From assembly GCA_020025615.1 (NCBI GenBank), contig JAHHRT010000074.1, positions 1 to 6,859 of the forward strand: 6,859 nt of DNA, given 5' to 3'. Shown piece after piece: positions 5,319-6,859 of the stretch (positions are counted from its first letter, which is position 1; each line of letters opens with the position of its first letter). A program made the position numbers and the translations under genes. This DNA comes from Oscillospiraceae bacterium. Its GTDB lineage: Bacteria > Bacillota > Clostridia > Oscillospirales > Oscillospiraceae. The notes under the pieces were generated by a model. The model was given only the letters and a program-made list of their open reading frames with translations, did not search any database and was not told where the DNA came from.

Positions 5319-5987
5319 ATGGGTAAACTGATTGTAATCGAAGGCACCGACGGCTCCGGGAAATCCACCCAGTTTCGGCTGCTCACCCAGCGTCTCCAGG
5401 ACGAAGGAACGAAATTTCAGAAGCTGGTATTCCCTCAGTATGCCGAGCCCAGCTCTGCACTGATTCGGATGTACCTGGGCGGCGAGTTTGGCAGCCATCC
5501 CGAAGATGTCAATGCCTACGCAGCCTCTGCTTTCTATGCAGTAGACCGCTACGCTTCCTATAAAAAGGTCTGGGGCCAGTGGTATGAGGAGGGCGGCCTG
5601 GTTCTCTCTGACCGCTACACCACCTCCAACGCTGTCCACCAGACATCCAAGGAACCCCAGGAGCGTCAGGGGGATTTCCTCAAATGGCTGTATGAATTTG
5701 AGTATGACAAGCTGGGCCTGCCCCGCCCGGATCTGGTGATCTACCTGGATGTACCCACAGACTTTACCGAAAAGCTGCTGCGGCATCGGGAGCAGGACAC
5801 CAACACCACTGCGGACATTCACGAGCAGGACAGCGAATACCTGGCCTGCTGCCGCCGCACCGGACGTGCTGCTGCCGCCTACTACGGCTGGGATGTCATC
5901 AACTGCGTCCGGGATGGGCAGATGCGCTCCATTGAGGACATTCACGAAGAAATCTATCGCCGAGTCGCGGCGTGTTTGGAGGACTAA
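5319..5987 (+). CDS. tmk: Thymidylate kinase (dTMP kinase)
   Basis: The 222-residue cytoplasmic P-loop kinase converts dTMP to dTDP with ATP, an essential step toward dTTP. The phosphate-binding loop is GTDGSGKST (residues 9-17). FPQYAEPSS (38-46), EFGSHPEDVNAYAAS (56-70) and FYAVDRYAS (72-80) form the nucleotide-binding region typical of clostridial tmk-like kinases. DRYTTSN (98-104) is the DRY/H motif, and YLDVP (142-146) precedes the LID region with RHREQD (155-160). The loop lacks the arginine of type I (yeast/human) enzymes, so catalytic arginines are expected in the LID, as in type II. Compared with E. coli Tmk, the 'EPGGT' substrate motif is not present in that form. A deoxynucleoside-kinase-like specificity is therefore a minor alternative. 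It is the first gene of a tight plus-strand operon, with only three bases before the next ATG. Confidence 0.9.
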   Translation: MGKLIVIEGTDGSGKSTQFRLLTQRLQDEGTKFQKLVFPQYAEPSSALIRMYLGGEFGSHPEDVNAYAASAFYAVDRYASYKKVWGQWYEEGGLVLSDRYTTSNAVHQTSKEPQERQGDFLKWLYEFEYDKLGLPRPDLVIYLDVPTDFTEKLLRHREQDTNTTADIHEQDSEYLACCRRTGRAAAAYYGWDVINCVRDGQMRSIEDIHEEIYRRVAACLED

Positions 5988-5990
5988 ACT

Positions 5991-6533
5991 ATGGTTTATG
6001 TTTTACTGGCAACCGGATTTGAAGAAACCGAGGCCATCGCCCCGGTGGATCTGCTGCGCCGGGCCGGTGTCACGGTGAACACCGTTGGCGTCAACGGCAA
6101 AGTGGTATACGGAAGTCACAATATCGGCATTGAAGCAGATATTACCATCGATGAAATGGACCTCACCAAGGCGGAGATGATTGTGCTCCCCGGCGGACTG
6201 CGGGGCGTGGCCTCCACCCGGGCCAGCGAAGCCGCCATGGCCGCGCTGACAAAGGCATGGGACATGGGGCTTTACGTGGCAGCAATCTGCGCCGGCCCCA
6301 CGGTTCTTGCAGATCTTCATATTCCCGACGGCAAGAACGCCACCTGCTATCCCGGCTGTGAATCCGCCATGGGCAGTGCCAAAATGGTCCCCGGTGCCGC
6401 TGCGGTTCAGGATGGCAAGCTGATCACCGGCACCTCTGCCGGATGCGCCGTTCCCTTTGGCCTGGCCCTTGTGGAAGCCCTCTGCGGAAAGGAAGCTGCC
6501 AACACCATTGCGGAGCAGATTGTCATCCGCTGA
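5991..6533 (+). CDS. DJ-1/PfpI-family protein (DJ-1/YajL-like)
   Basis: The 180-residue protein is a flavodoxin-like glutamine-amidotransferase-class fold. GFEETEAIAPVDLLRRAG (9-26) aligns with the human DJ-1 'GAEEMETVIPVDVMRRAG', so Glu14 matches the DJ-1 Glu18 that tunes the catalytic cysteine. VLPGG (65-69) and the nucleophile elbow AAICAGP with Cys100 match DJ-1 Cys106. The C-terminal GTSAG and ALVEALCGKEAA also follow DJ-1. Members act in oxidative or carbonyl-stress protection; glyoxalase, deglycase and chaperone roles have been proposed and remain disputed. Older annotations as a thiazole monophosphate (ThiJ) enzyme have no support here, since no thiamin gene is near. The position of the DJ-1 histidine (His126) appears to be Tyr120. 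GGAGG lies eight bases before the ATG, inside the end of tmk, so the two are probably cotranscribed and coupled. Confidence 0.9.
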   Translation: MVYVLLATGFEETEAIAPVDLLRRAGVTVNTVGVNGKVVYGSHNIGIEADITIDEMDLTKAEMIVLPGGLRGVASTRASEAAMAALTKAWDMGLYVAAICAGPTVLADLHIPDGKNATCYPGCESAMGSAKMVPGAAAVQDGKLITGTSAGCAVPFGLALVEALCGKEAANTIAEQIVIR

Positions 6534-6548
6534 CAGGAGGAAACCAAC

Positions 6549-6859
6549 ATGGATAAACACGAACTACCAGAGCAGGAGCCGAACCTGAACCCGGAGAAGG
6601 GCCGTGTGGACTTCTCCGATCTGGGTCCGCTCTTCTCTGATGCCCACCCCGAGGAGGAAAAATCCCCGGCTGTGGACTTTTCCGACCTGGGGCCCATCTT
6701 CGACGATACCCAGGCAGAACCGCAATCCACGCCCCAGGAGGTCCCCGAGGAGCCCTACACGCCGCTCTTTGCGCAAGACCAGGAGGAAGACGTTCCCCAA
6801 GATGCAGAACCTTCTTCGGAAGAACCCCCTGCGGAACCCTATACCCCACGCTTTGCTCA
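6549..6859 (+). CDS. Acidic, proline-rich repeat protein of unknown function, C-terminus outside window
   Basis: An open frame begins at ATG 6549, eight bases after a perfect AGGAGG (6535-6540) and only 15 bases after the DJ-1-like stop. It runs off the window after 103 codons. The visible part is highly acidic and rich in Pro, Glu, Asp and Gln, with no hydrophobic segment, signal peptide or cysteine, so it is probably disordered. It carries two pairs of internal repeats: VDFSDLGPLFSD (20-31) with VDFSDLGPIFDD (42-53), and EPYTPLFA (68-75) with EPYTPRFA (96-103). These look like short linear binding motifs ahead of a domain that lies beyond the edge. I do not recognise the family. Third gene of the tmk operon by spacing. 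Repeats may continue past the edge. Confidence 0.8.
   Translation, partial: MDKHELPEQEPNLNPEKGRVDFSDLGPLFSDAHPEEEKSPAVDFSDLGPIFDDTQAEPQSTPQEVPEEPYTPLFAQDQEEDVPQDAEPSSEEPPAEPYTPRFA
6606..6707 (+). repeat. Two copies of a VDFSDLGP(L/I)F peptide repeat
   Basis: Codons at 6606-6641 and 6672-6707 encode the same 12-residue motif with a period of 22 residues. Nine of the first ten residues are identical. The DNA copies differ at several third positions (TTC/TTT, GAT/GAC, GGT/GGG, CCG/CCC), so the peptide is conserved more than the DNA. That argues for old repeats under protein-level selection and against a fresh duplication. Confidence 0.75.
6750..6857 (+). repeat. Two copies of an EPYTPxFA peptide repeat
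   Basis: Codons at 6750-6773 and 6834-6857 encode EPYTPLFA and EPYTPRFA, 28 residues apart. Both follow acidic Pro/Glu-rich linkers. The second copy ends two bases from the window edge, so more copies may follow. Confidence 0.7.

Overview
The window looks like chromosomal DNA of a mid-GC Gram-positive bacterium of the Clostridia, possibly Oscillospiraceae or a neighbouring gut lineage. This is an inference from strong AGGAGG-type ribosome sites, sigma-70-like promoters with 17-base spacers, A/T-flanked hairpin terminators, and the character of the proteins (a ROK glucokinase with a CGCG-type zinc site, a clostridial-type thymidylate kinase, a TraX-family membrane protein). No rRNA, tRNA, CRISPR array, transposase or phage gene was seen.

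Layout, left to right. The left edge (1-250, minus) is the start of a small membrane-anchored protein of unknown function, cut by the window and visibly more AT-rich than the rest. A perfect hairpin terminator separates it from a TraX-family integral membrane protein (421-1176, minus). A roughly 500-base divergent intergenic region follows. It holds a near-consensus promoter and a structured leader of about 170 bases for the TraX gene, and an extended -10 promoter for a ROK-family glucokinase (1680-2615, plus). A bidirectional terminator (2688-2734) separates the kinase from a convergent minus-strand pair, a DEAD-box RNA helicase (3668-4861) and a divergent DprA-like protein (2778-3671). The stop of the helicase and the TTG start of the DprA-like gene overlap as TTGA. 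A second divergent intergenic region of about 450 bases, with several short hairpins, leads to a plus-strand operon: thymidylate kinase (5319-5987), a DJ-1/PfpI-family protein (5991-6533) and the beginning of an acidic, proline-rich protein carrying two kinds of internal peptide repeat (6549 to the window end).

Functionally this is mostly housekeeping: sugar phosphorylation, RNA remodelling, single-strand DNA handling, dTTP synthesis and protein/metabolite repair. I do not see a clear new multi-gene system. The items most worth a second look are the repeat-bearing acidic protein at the right edge, the translationally coupled helicase/DprA-like pair, and the two leaders of the divergent TraX/ROK pair. 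Those leaders share an exact 13-base element in transcript-sense orientation, and the TraX leader can form alternative pairings near its ribosome site.
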